The notes below the pieces were generated by a model, which was given only the letters and a program-made list of their open reading frames with translations, was not told where the DNA came from and searched no databases. Shown in pieces: positions 57,053-64,000 of a stretch of DNA of 64,000 bases. The stretch is taken from assembly GCF_010726645.1 (NCBI RefSeq), contig NZ_AP022563.1:5208001-5272000 (forward strand), given 5' to 3'. Positions within the stretch are counted from its first letter, which is position 1; every line of letters starts with the position of its first letter. The translations under genes and the position numbers were made by a program. The stretch comes from Mycolicibacterium duvalii. GTDB lineage: Bacteria > Actinomycetota > Actinomycetes > Mycobacteriales > Mycobacteriaceae.

Positions 57053-58604
57053 TATGCCGGGGGTGGATGTGGTCGGGTCGCTGGATGCGGCCGGGCTGAT
57101 CGACGCCGCCGGTGACTTCGCGCGGGCGGAGAACATGGCCGCAGCCCGCAAGCTGGCGGTGCTGGCCGAGTTGTTCGACCGGCGCACCGGGCTGGCCAGC
57201 GCGGCCGAGCGCAGCAGCTGGTGGCTGGATCCCGACGCCGCGGTGGCCGCCGAGCTGGCCGCCGCGATGGGGATCAGCCAATCGCTGGCGTTGGTGCAGA
57301 CCCACCGCGCGGTGGCGCTGCGCGACCGGCTACCCAAGGTGGCCGCCCTGTTCGCCCAAGGTCTGATCAGTGACCTGCTGGTGCGCACCATCGTCTACCG
57401 CACCGAGTTGATCACCGACCCGAGTGCGATGGCCGCAGTGGACGAGGCGGTGGCCCGTCAGGTCGGGTTCTGGGGGGCGTTGTCGCGCACCAAAACCGAG
57501 CAGGCCATCGACGCCACGGTCATCACCCATGATCCGGGCGCGCTGCGCGCGGCCAAGGACCACACCCCCGGCCGCGCTGTGGAGTTCGGCAGCCCGTCTG
57601 ATCCGGTGGGATTGGTCAGCATGTGGGCGCGCATGCACCCCGGGGACGCCGCAGCGCTACACGAACGCATCAACACCATCGCCCACACCGTCTGTGAGGC
57701 CGATCCGCGCACACTCGAGCAGCGCCGCAACGACGCCCTGGCCGCGATCGGCTACGGCCTCGACGCCCTGACCTGCAGCTGCGGGCTGGCCGACTGCGCC
57801 GCCGCCGGCCACCCCCGCCCGGCACCCAACACCACCATCTACGTCCTCACCGACACCACCACCGCTGAGCCCGCCGCCGATGCCGAGGCTGAGGCTAAGG
57901 CCGATGCCGATGCCGACGGGGATGAGGCTGGACAGGCTGAGCCCGACGTCGTGCCTGAGCCCGCACCCGCACCCGCACCGGCGCCCGCGCCTACGGCCAA
58001 GCCGGCGTTCCTGTTCGGCAAGGGCGTGCTCGCGCCCGCAGCGCTGCATCCGCTGCTCGACAACGCCCGCATCCGCGAGATCGTCCACCCCGGCGACAGC
58101 CCCGCCGAACCCCGCTACCTGCCCTCACGCGCTTTGGCCGAGTTCATCCGCTGCCGCGACCTGACCTGCCGCTTCCCACACTGCGACATCGCAGCCACCC
58201 GCGCCGACATCGACCACACCGTGCCCTACCCCTGCGGACCCACCCACGCCTCGAACCTCAAGTGCCTGTGCCGCTTTCACCATCTTCTGAAAACGTTCTG
58301 GACCGGCCCCGACGGCTGGTACGACCGCCAACACCCCGACGGCACCGTCGAATGGACCAGCCCCACCGGACACACCTACCTCACCAAACCCGGCAGCGCC
58401 CTGCTGTTCCCCGCCCTGTGCACACCCACCGGCACCCTCTGGAGCAACGGCCCACCCCCGACCCCCACCCCCGACCAGCGACGCGGCGTCATGATGCCCC
58501 GACGCCGACTCACCCGCGCCCAAGCCCACACCCGCTACCTCACCGTCCTACGCAGACTCAACGGCGAAGGCCTCACCGAACCCGACAACACACCACCGTA
58601 TTAG
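57045..58604 (+). CDS. 13E12-family DUF222-HNH endonuclease
   Basis: Protein of 519 residues. An N-terminal DUF222 helical domain (RKLAVLAELFDRRTG, VQTHRAVALRDRLPKVAALF, DEAVARQVGFWGALSR) is followed by an acidic Ala-Asp/Glu and Ala-Pro low-complexity linker (about 280-320). The C-terminal HNH domain has CRDLTCRFPHC, DIDHTVPYPCGPTHASNL and CRFHHLLKTF. The family occurs in several copies in mycobacterial genomes; function is unproven, though DNA cleavage is expected. A LexA box covers its start, so DNA damage should induce it. Its stop overlaps relZ's stop on the other strand by 4 bp. Confidence 0.9.
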   Translation: MFDMPGVDVVGSLDAAGLIDAAGDFARAENMAAARKLAVLAELFDRRTGLASAAERSSWWLDPDAAVAAELAAAMGISQSLALVQTHRAVALRDRLPKVAALFAQGLISDLLVRTIVYRTELITDPSAMAAVDEAVARQVGFWGALSRTKTEQAIDATVITHDPGALRAAKDHTPGRAVEFGSPSDPVGLVSMWARMHPGDAAALHERINTIAHTVCEADPRTLEQRRNDALAAIGYGLDALTCSCGLADCAAAGHPRPAPNTTIYVLTDTTTAEPAADAEAEAKADADADGDEAGQAEPDVVPEPAPAPAPAPAPTAKPAFLFGKGVLAPAALHPLLDNARIREIVHPGDSPAEPRYLPSRALAEFIRCRDLTCRFPHCDIAATRADIDHTVPYPCGPTHASNLKCLCRFHHLLKTFWTGPDGWYDRQHPDGTVEWTSPTGHTYLTKPGSALLFPALCTPTGTLWSNGPPPTPTPDQRRGVMMPRRRLTRAQAHTRYLTVLRRLNGEGLTEPDNTPPY

Positions 58605-60334
58605 GAGTTCAGGGAGGCGGTGAGTCGGGCAAACCGGTTCTCCAGCAACGAGACCCGATGGGAGTTGCCGTCGAGACCGATGTATCGCGGCCCGAACACC
58701 GCCAGTAGTGCGTCGTCGAGGCGGCGTACCGCGCCGGCGGGGAACCGGTAGTCCATCGCGGCGTTGACGACATCGGTGTCGATGCCGCTGAGGACCGCAT
58801 CCACCGCATCCGTCGAGTCGATGCCGAGATCGAGCAGCAGCCCGGCCATCCACGCGTAGTGCTCGGTGCGGGACCACCCGGCGCTGGGAAATCTATTGGC
58901 CAGGTAGGTGGCCAGCACCGGCGTCGCGATGCCCGGCGCGCCGGAACTCTGCGGGGCCCGTTCGGCCGGCGTCGTCGAGCGCAGCCGCTCCCGGATCGCC
59001 GAGAACTCGCGATCGGCGAGTTCGAGCAGACCGGCGGCCAGCGTGAACCGGCGGTTCAGATCCGGCGCGTCCTCCTCGGGAACCGAGCCCTTGTAGCGCA
59101 CGTCGTGCTCGAACTCCGCCCAGGCATGTTGCAGGATCGTGCGCACCTGCACCGACGCGGGCCACGGCTCCCCTCCGGTCGCCAGCAGGAGGTGCCTGCT
59201 CGCATATCCCCAGCGGCCCTCCGCGGCGGTCTCCATACCCATGTCGCGGTCGTCGAGCAGCTGCATCTCCTCGGCCAGCACGTTGGCCACCGCCGCGACA
59301 TCGTCGCGCAGATATGTGATCACCCGCAGCCCGATCTGGTCGGTGATCTCCGACAGCGGATCGGTGTACAGACGGCGGCCATCGACGTGGCGGTCGGCCT
59401 TGGCCGCGAACGACGCCACCGACTTCGTGCGCGCCGTCACGCTCAGGTAGTCGATGCCCGCGTCGTCGAGCAGAGCGGTCACCGCCGTCAGGTACCGCCG
59501 GGTCGCCTCGGCCAGCTGCGGGCGCCGCGCCGCGAAGGTGGCCACCGCCTCGTGCACCGCACCCGGCGTGGGCTCCGGCGGTACCGGCTCCAGATCGGCC
59601 GGCAATGCCGGGGTGACGATGTAGCCGGTCGCCCGGTCGCCGTAGTAACTCACGTCGTCGGGCCGACGCGCGGCGAACATCGCCACGTAGGCACACACCA
59701 CCGCGTCGACCGGGTCCTCCACCCGGCGTAATTCGCTTTTCCGGGTGGCGCTTTCGGCGGCCTGGCGCAGCCGCACCCAGGCCTCGCTCACACTGCACCG
59801 CAGCGCGGGGTCGGCGTTGGACAGGGATTCGACCAATTCCATCAGCCGCAGCAGCTCCGCGCGCATCTGGGCGACAGCCCGGCCCGGCTTGCTCTTGTAC
59901 TTCAGCGTGCGGCCCAGCCGGAACAACGCCACTGTCGCCGCATGCGGGTACACCTCGAGGGCTCGCCGCGGCGTGGGCGACCGGGCATCGATGTCCAGGT
60001 CGAGCGCTTCGGCCAGCCGCGCGGCCCGGGTGCCTTCGGCAAACTCGGGTCGGCCGGTGTTGGACGGATGCGTCCCGGCCTGGAAGCGCGCGAAGTCGGC
60101 GTTGATCTCCCGCTCGGCGGGCCGCTGGCCGGTCGGATTCCGCACGATCAGCGGAGCATCGAAGCCGACCACGCAGTCGTCCTGCACGTAGGGCGTAAGC
60201 GCGGCGCAGATGCTGTCGTCGTCGGTGGCGACGGTGGCCAGCAGCAGCCGGCCGGCGTCATCGACCACCGCCACCCCGGAGGGTCTGCGTTGTCCCCAGG
60301 CCAGGTCCACACCGATGAAGTGCACGGTGTCCAC
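58601..60334 (-). CDS. relZ: DUF429 nuclease-(p)ppGpp synthetase fusion, RelZ type
   Basis: Fusion protein of 577 residues. Residues 1 to about 240 are DUF429 (FIGVDLAWGQRRPSG, VGFDAPLIVRNPTG), an RNase-H-like fold. About 265-445 form a RelA/SpoT synthetase domain: LSVTARTKSVASFAAK, ITDQIGLRVITY, GYASRHLLLA, VQVRTILQHAWAEFEHDVRYKG. This matches the dual RNase HII / (p)ppGpp synthetase MS_RHII-RSD (RelZ) of M. smegmatis. M. tuberculosis Rv0776c, about 259 residues as I recall, would hold only the first part. GTG start at 60334 or 60325, divergent from purB by 32 bp. Confidence 0.9.
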   Translation of the reverse strand: MDTVHFIGVDLAWGQRRPSGVAVVDDAGRLLLATVATDDDSICAALTPYVQDDCVVGFDAPLIVRNPTGQRPAEREINADFARFQAGTHPSNTGRPEFAEGTRAARLAEALDLDIDARSPTPRRALEVYPHAATVALFRLGRTLKYKSKPGRAVAQMRAELLRLMELVESLSNADPALRCSVSEAWVRLRQAAESATRKSELRRVEDPVDAVVCAYVAMFAARRPDDVSYYGDRATGYIVTPALPADLEPVPPEPTPGAVHEAVATFAARRPQLAEATRRYLTAVTALLDDAGIDYLSVTARTKSVASFAAKADRHVDGRRLYTDPLSEITDQIGLRVITYLRDDVAAVANVLAEEMQLLDDRDMGMETAAEGRWGYASRHLLLATGGEPWPASVQVRTILQHAWAEFEHDVRYKGSVPEEDAPDLNRRFTLAAGLLELADREFSAIRERLRSTTPAERAPQSSGAPGIATPVLATYLANRFPSAGWSRTEHYAWMAGLLLDLGIDSTDAVDAVLSGIDTDVVNAAMDYRFPAGAVRRLDDALLAVFGPRYIGLDGNSHRVSLLENRFARLTASLNS

Positions 60335-60352
60335 TGTGCCCGACGCGCCTCG

Positions 60353-60358
60353 TAGGCT
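60353..60358 (+). promoter_or_regulatory. -10 element of purB
   Basis: TAGGCT fits the mycobacterial TANNNT -10 pattern and ends 8 bp before the GTG at 60367, so the purB mRNA is probably leaderless. The element lies within the 32-bp gap to the divergent relZ gene, so both promoters must overlap the other gene. Confidence 0.5.
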
Positions 60359-60366
60359 GTGTGTTC

Positions 60367-61785
60367 GTGAGCATTCCCAACGTGCTGGCCACCCGGTACG
60401 CCAGTGAGGAGATGGCGGCGATCTGGTCGCCGGAAGCCAAGGTCGTCGCCGAGCGGCGGCTGTGGCTGGCGGTGCTGAGAGCCCAGGCTGAGCTCGGTGT
60501 GGACGTGCCCGACGGTGTCGTCGACGACTACGAGCGGGTGCTGGAAGACGTCGACCTGGCGTCCATCTCGGCCCGAGAGCGGGTGACGCGCCACGACGTC
60601 AAGGCGCGAATCGAGGAGTTCAACGCCCTGGCCGGGCACGAGCACGTGCACAAGGGCATGACCAGCCGTGACCTGACCGAAAACGTCGAGCAGCTGCAGA
60701 TCCGCCGGTCACTGGAGCTGGTCCGCGACCACGGGGTCGCCGTCGTCGCACGGCTGGCCGAGCGCGCCGTGCTCTACCGCGACCTGGTCATGGCCGGCCG
60801 CAGTCACAACGTCGCGGCGCAGGCCACCACGCTGGGCAAGAGGTTCGCGTCGGCGGCCGAGGAGCTCCTGGTGGCGCTGCACCGGGTGATCGAGCTGATC
60901 GACCGCTACCCGCTGCGGGGGATCAAAGGTCCGATGGGCACCGCCCAGGACATGCTCGACCTGTTCGACGGCGACACCGAACGCCTCGCCGAATTGGAGC
61001 GCCGGGTGGCCCAGTTCCTGGGCTTCACCGAGATGTTCACCAGCGTCGGCCAGGTCTACCCGCGCTCACTGGACCACGACGTGGTCTCTGCGCTGGTCCA
61101 ACTCGGGGCGGGGCCGTCCTCGTTGGCGCACACCATCCGGCTGATGGCCGGCCACGAGTTGGTCACCGAGGGCTTCGCGCCCGGCCAGGTCGGATCTTCG
61201 GCGATGCCGCACAAGATGAACACCCGCAGCTGCGAAAGGGTCAACGGGCTGCAGGTGGTGCTGCGCGGCTACGCGTCGATGGCCGCCGAACTGGCCGGCG
61301 CGCAGTGGAACGAGGGCGACGTGTTCTGCTCGGTGGTGCGCCGCGTCGCGCTGCCGGACGCGTTCTTCGCCCTCGACGGGCAGACCGAGACATTCCTGAC
61401 CGTCCTCGACGAGTTCGGCGCCTACCCCGCGGTGATCCAGCGGGAACTCGATCGTTATCTGCCGTTCCTGGCCACCACCCGCATCTTGATCGCCGCGGTG
61501 CGCGCCGGGGTCGGCCGGGAGACCGCCCATGAGGTCATCAAGGAGCACGCCGTGGCCGTCGCACTGGACATGCGCGAACGCGGCGCCGAGCCCGATCTTC
61601 TCGATCGGTTGGCCAGGGATCCGCGGTTGCCGCTGGACCGGCCCGCGTTGGACGCGGCGCTGGCCGACCGGCAGGCGTTCACCGGCGCGGCCGGCGACCA
61701 GGTCGACCGGGTGGTCGCCGCGGTCGACGACCTGCTCGGCCGCCACCCTGACGCCGCCCGATACACCTCCGGCGCGATCCTGTGA
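60367..61785 (+). CDS. purB: Adenylosuccinate lyase PurB
   Basis: Lyase of 472 residues (472 in M. tuberculosis) acting twice in purine synthesis (SAICAR and adenylosuccinate cleavage). Fumarase/ASL superfamily motifs: TRHDVKARIEEF, HKGMTSRDLTENVEQLQ with catalytic region, AGRSHNVAAQ, and the flexible signature loop GSSAMPHKMNTRSCERV. The GTG at 60367 gives the family start MSIPNVLATRYAS; the GTG at 60361 is rejected. The stop overlaps the cyp126 GTG (GTGA). Confidence 0.96.
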   Translation: MSIPNVLATRYASEEMAAIWSPEAKVVAERRLWLAVLRAQAELGVDVPDGVVDDYERVLEDVDLASISARERVTRHDVKARIEEFNALAGHEHVHKGMTSRDLTENVEQLQIRRSLELVRDHGVAVVARLAERAVLYRDLVMAGRSHNVAAQATTLGKRFASAAEELLVALHRVIELIDRYPLRGIKGPMGTAQDMLDLFDGDTERLAELERRVAQFLGFTEMFTSVGQVYPRSLDHDVVSALVQLGAGPSSLAHTIRLMAGHELVTEGFAPGQVGSSAMPHKMNTRSCERVNGLQVVLRGYASMAAELAGAQWNEGDVFCSVVRRVALPDAFFALDGQTETFLTVLDEFGAYPAVIQRELDRYLPFLATTRILIAAVRAGVGRETAHEVIKEHAVAVALDMRERGAEPDLLDRLARDPRLPLDRPALDAALADRQAFTGAAGDQVDRVVAAVDDLLGRHPDAARYTSGAIL

Positions 61786-63008
61786 CTTCGATCGCGGAGC
61801 TGGGCCGGATCGATTTCACCGATCTCGACAACTTCGCCGACGGGTTCCCGCACGACCTGTTCGCCCTGCACCGGGAACTCGCGCCGGTGTACTGGCACGA
61901 GCCCACCGAGCACACCCCCGACGGCGAAGGGTTCTGGTCGGTGGCCGGTCACGCTGAAACCCTTGCCGTGCTGCGTGATCCGCAGACCTACTCGTCGGTG
62001 ACGGGTGGGGACCGGGCCTTCGGCGGCACGCTGCTGCAGGACCTGCCGATCGCCGGGCAACTGCTGAACATGATGGACGACCCGCGACACGCCGACGTGC
62101 GCCGACTCGTCAGCTCCGGGCTGACCCCGCGGATGATCGGCCGGGTCGAGGACGACCTGCGCGCCCGGGTGGGCCGGCTGCTCGATGACGTCGACGCGGG
62201 AACACCTTTCGACTTCGTCACCGACATCGCCGCCGAAGTGCCGATGCAGATGATCTGCATCCTGCTGGGGGTGCCCGAGGCCGAACGGCATTGGCTGTTC
62301 GAAGCCATCGAGCCCAGCTTCGACTTCGGCGGATCACGCACAGCGTCGATCACCCGGCTCTCGGTCGAGGAAGCCGGGTCGCGGATGTTCGCCTACGGCC
62401 AGGAGCTGATCGCGGCCAAGCGTGCCGAACCGACCGACGACATGCTGTCGGTCGTGGTGAATTCCGACGACCCTGCGCTGTCGGATCTGGAGGGCTACCT
62501 GTTCTTCAACCTGTTGTTCAGCGCCGGCGCCGAGACCACCCGCAATGCGATCGCCGGCGGACTACTTGCGCTGATCGAGAATCCCGCCGCGTGGCGGGCG
62601 TTGCGGGGCGACCCCGGGCTGCTGCCGACGGCCATCGAAGAGATGGTGCGCTGGACCTCACCGTCGCCGTCCAAGCGGCGCACCGTGACCCGGCCGGCGG
62701 TGCTGGGCGGGCACGCGGTGGCGCCCGGACAGAAGGTGCTGGTCTGGGAGGGGTCGGCCAATCGCGACGGGGCGGTCTTCGTCGACGCGGACCGCTTCGA
62801 CATCGCCCGGAAACCCAACCCGCATCTGGGCTTCGGGCACGGTGTGCACTACTGCCTGGGTGCGAACCTGGCCCGCCTGGAGCTGCGGGTGATCTTCGAG
62901 GAGCTGCTGGGCAGATACGCGTCGGTGAGCTTGGCCGAACCTGTGGAATGGACACGTAGCAACCGGCACACGGGAATCCGGCACCTGATCGTGGAGGTGA
63001 GTCCATGA
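61782..63008 (+). CDS. cyp126: Cytochrome P450 CYP126
   Basis: P450 of 408 residues (about 414 in M. tuberculosis Rv0778). The I-helix is LLFSAGAETTRNAIA, K-helix EEMVRW, and heme loop FGHGVHYCLGANLARLE. It follows purB in both organisms with a coupled GTGA junction, an odd pairing of a P450 with a purine enzyme. The M. tuberculosis enzyme has no established natural substrate. It overlaps the next gene by 4 bp. Confidence 0.93.
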   Translation: MTSIAELGRIDFTDLDNFADGFPHDLFALHRELAPVYWHEPTEHTPDGEGFWSVAGHAETLAVLRDPQTYSSVTGGDRAFGGTLLQDLPIAGQLLNMMDDPRHADVRRLVSSGLTPRMIGRVEDDLRARVGRLLDDVDAGTPFDFVTDIAAEVPMQMICILLGVPEAERHWLFEAIEPSFDFGGSRTASITRLSVEEAGSRMFAYGQELIAAKRAEPTDDMLSVVVNSDDPALSDLEGYLFFNLLFSAGAETTRNAIAGGLLALIENPAAWRALRGDPGLLPTAIEEMVRWTSPSPSKRRTVTRPAVLGGHAVAPGQKVLVWEGSANRDGAVFVDADRFDIARKPNPHLGFGHGVHYCLGANLARLELRVIFEELLGRYASVSLAEPVEWTRSNRHTGIRHLIVEVSP

Positions 63009-63565
63009 GCGAGATGCGCGCATCCGACGCCGACCGCGCGGCGGTGACCCGGATCCTGGAGCTCGCCGTGGGACAGGGGATGTTGAGCCTCGACGAGTAC
63101 GCCGAGCGGGTCGACGTCGTTCTGGCCGCCCGCACCCGCGGTGAGCTCGACACGGTGATCACCGACCTGCCGCACGTGCGGCGTGACCCCGTCCAGACCC
63201 CGCCGGAGGTGCTGAGCAGCTGGATGTCCAGCATCGCCCGCAAGGGCCAGTGGACCGTGCCGCCACGCTTGCGGCTGAGGACCCGAATGTGTTCGACGAC
63301 TCTGGATTTCACGGCAGCCTTGCTGCAGAGCCCGGTGGTGCACATCGATCTCGACGACTACCTCAGCTCGACCGAGTTGATCCTGCCCGACGGCGCGACC
63401 GCCGATCTCAACGGTGTGGCCGGCGTCGCGTCCTCGACGTCGGTGAAGGTGGCGACCAGCCCGGTGTCGTCGCGGCTGCACGTCGTGGTCGCGGGCCGGG
63501 TGCGCTTCGGGTCGGTGACCGCGCGGCACCCGTTCGGCACGTCGCTCAAGCGGCTGCTCAAGTAA
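63005..63565 (+). CDS. DUF1707 domain protein
   Basis: Protein of 186 residues. The N-terminal DUF1707 domain is clear: MRASDADRAAVTRILELA, GQGMLSLDEYAERV, RTRGELDTVITDLP (residues 4-56). The C-terminal half is beta-rich (VVHIDLDDYLSSTELILPDG, VAGRVRFGS) and resembles the cell-wall-active-antibiotics-response or LiaF-like C-terminal fold. No membrane segment. It is last in the purB-cyp126 operon (ATGA overlap) and stops 4 bp from the convergent gene. Confidence 0.85.
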   Translation: MSEMRASDADRAAVTRILELAVGQGMLSLDEYAERVDVVLAARTRGELDTVITDLPHVRRDPVQTPPEVLSSWMSSIARKGQWTVPPRLRLRTRMCSTTLDFTAALLQSPVVHIDLDDYLSSTELILPDGATADLNGVAGVASSTSVKVATSPVSSRLHVVVAGRVRFGSVTARHPFGTSLKRLLK

Positions 63566-63568
63566 TGG

Positions 63569-64000
63569 TCAGGCCGCACGGCGCAGGTTCGCCGCGCGGA
63601 TACCGGACGCCCGCAACTCCAGCGCCGCCAACCCGCGGATGGCGGTCTGATCCTGCTCCCGCCAGGCCCCCACCGGATCCGGGCTGATCGCGGCCAGCTT
63701 CGGCAGCGGCCGGTTGGCCAGTGCCCGCAACGCCAACAACTGCTCACCCGCCAGCGTCGAAGCCAGCGTCACCGCCGTCCACTTGCGCCGGAAATAGCGG
63801 ATGCGCAGGAAGAGCCACGGCATCATCAGCGCCAGCACCGGCGGGGCCGCCACCGCCAGTGCCAGCAGCCACGCCAGCCATCCGGCGGTCACCCCCAGCG
63901 ACTGCCCGGCGCCGGCGATCTCACGGGCCGCGTCCCCGGCGGCGCCCAGCGGCCGGGCGAGGGCATCGCCGATCAGTGGCACGTCGTCGGCGCTGTTGCC
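63569..64000 (-). CDS. Membrane protein, Rv0779c-like (5' end outside window)
   Basis: The frame stays open to the right edge, so the N-terminus is cut. Visible features are a hydrophobic hairpin (WLAWLLALAVAAPPVLALMMPWLFL) followed by a basic, helical cytoplasmic tail (RIRYFRRKWTAV, LALRALANRPLPKLAAI). A GTG at 63982 would be a possible internal start but reading continues in frame upstream. Position after cyp126 matches Rv0779c. Function unknown. Confidence 0.75.
   Translation of the reverse strand, partial: GNSADDVPLIGDALARPLGAAGDAAREIAGAGQSLGVTAGWLAWLLALAVAAPPVLALMMPWLFLRIRYFRRKWTAVTLASTLAGEQLLALRALANRPLPKLAAISPDPVGAWREQDQTAIRGLAALELRASGIRAANLRRAA

Noticed and set aside
57045..58604. DUF222-HNH gene as an insertion sequence or transposon
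   Set aside because: No terminal repeats, target duplication or transposase domain visible; 13E12-type genes are repeated families, not classical IS elements.
1..64000. CRISPR arrays, rRNA genes, prophage or conjugative modules
   Set aside because: No regularly spaced repeats, no rRNA sequence and no structural phage, relaxase or integrase genes were seen on either strand.

Overview
The window comes from a high-GC actinobacterium, and gene content and order point to a Mycobacterium, probably a fast grower (Mycolicibacterium type). It carries the complete mce4 sterol-import operon with the cholesterol side-chain genes at its head. It also carries the block that in M. tuberculosis runs phoP-phoR-HIT-Rv0760c-adhB-Rv0762c-Fdx-cyp51-SDR-cyp123-TetR-aldA-SDR-Rv0770-Rv0771-purD-Rv0774c-TetR-purB-cyp126. 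As I recall, these two blocks lie far apart in M. tuberculosis and close together in M. smegmatis. Gene assignments rest on reading the sequences against remembered families; no database search was run.

Layout. 1-6561: steroid side-chain genes, with two tandem FadD acyl-CoA synthetases (the first cut by the window edge), FadE27/FadE26, ferredoxin FdxD and the SDR Hsd4A, around a KstR operator. 6592-17162: yrbE4AB-mce4ABCDEF-mam4AB, ten genes in one translationally coupled operon behind two KstR-type sites. 17164-18785: otsA with a 54-residue leader gene. 18854-20648: a crotonase-fold protein and an SDR that has its own KstR operator. 20653-27175: a molybdenum hydroxylase cluster (XdhC, large, CoxG, FAD and 2Fe-2S subunits) ending in a 3-hydroxyisobutyrate-dehydrogenase-like gene. 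27216-31112: a secreted DUF4185 protein, a small hypothetical, an HNH nuclease, tRNA-Thr(UGU) and a protein with ten decapeptide repeats.

31205-33756: phoP-phoR with a PhoP box, and a HIT protein. 33820-38486: a block I do not recall from M. tuberculosis at this place, with a P450/SDR pair divergent from a TetR regulator and a mycofactocin-type SDR, plus another SDR. 38476-44954: the cyp123-SDR-cyp51-ferredoxin-NTF2-like-adhB-NTF2-like block under its TetR. 45092-49942: aldA, an SDR, a beta-hydroxyacid dehydrogenase, a carboxymuconolactone-decarboxylase-like protein and an unrecognised 408-residue Cys/His protein. 49954-52574: a CYP125-like P450-TetR-SDR operon. 52681-64000: purD, a secreted esterase, TetR plus APC permease, a DUF222-HNH (13E12-type) protein with a LexA box over its start, a DUF429-RelA/SpoT fusion (RelZ type), purB, cyp126, a DUF1707 protein and a membrane protein cut by the right edge.

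The main theme is uptake and oxidation of sterols and other hydrophobic compounds: an Mce importer, five P450s, two small ferredoxins, eight SDRs, acyl-CoA enzymes and probable mycofactocin-linked dehydrogenases. Control is by KstR and four local TetR regulators, several of which have clear palindromes in front of their genes. Coding density is very high. No stretch over 300 bases lacks a gene, and the largest gap (6562-6821) is the mce4 promoter. Nine convergent gene pairs meet within about 12 bp or overlap.
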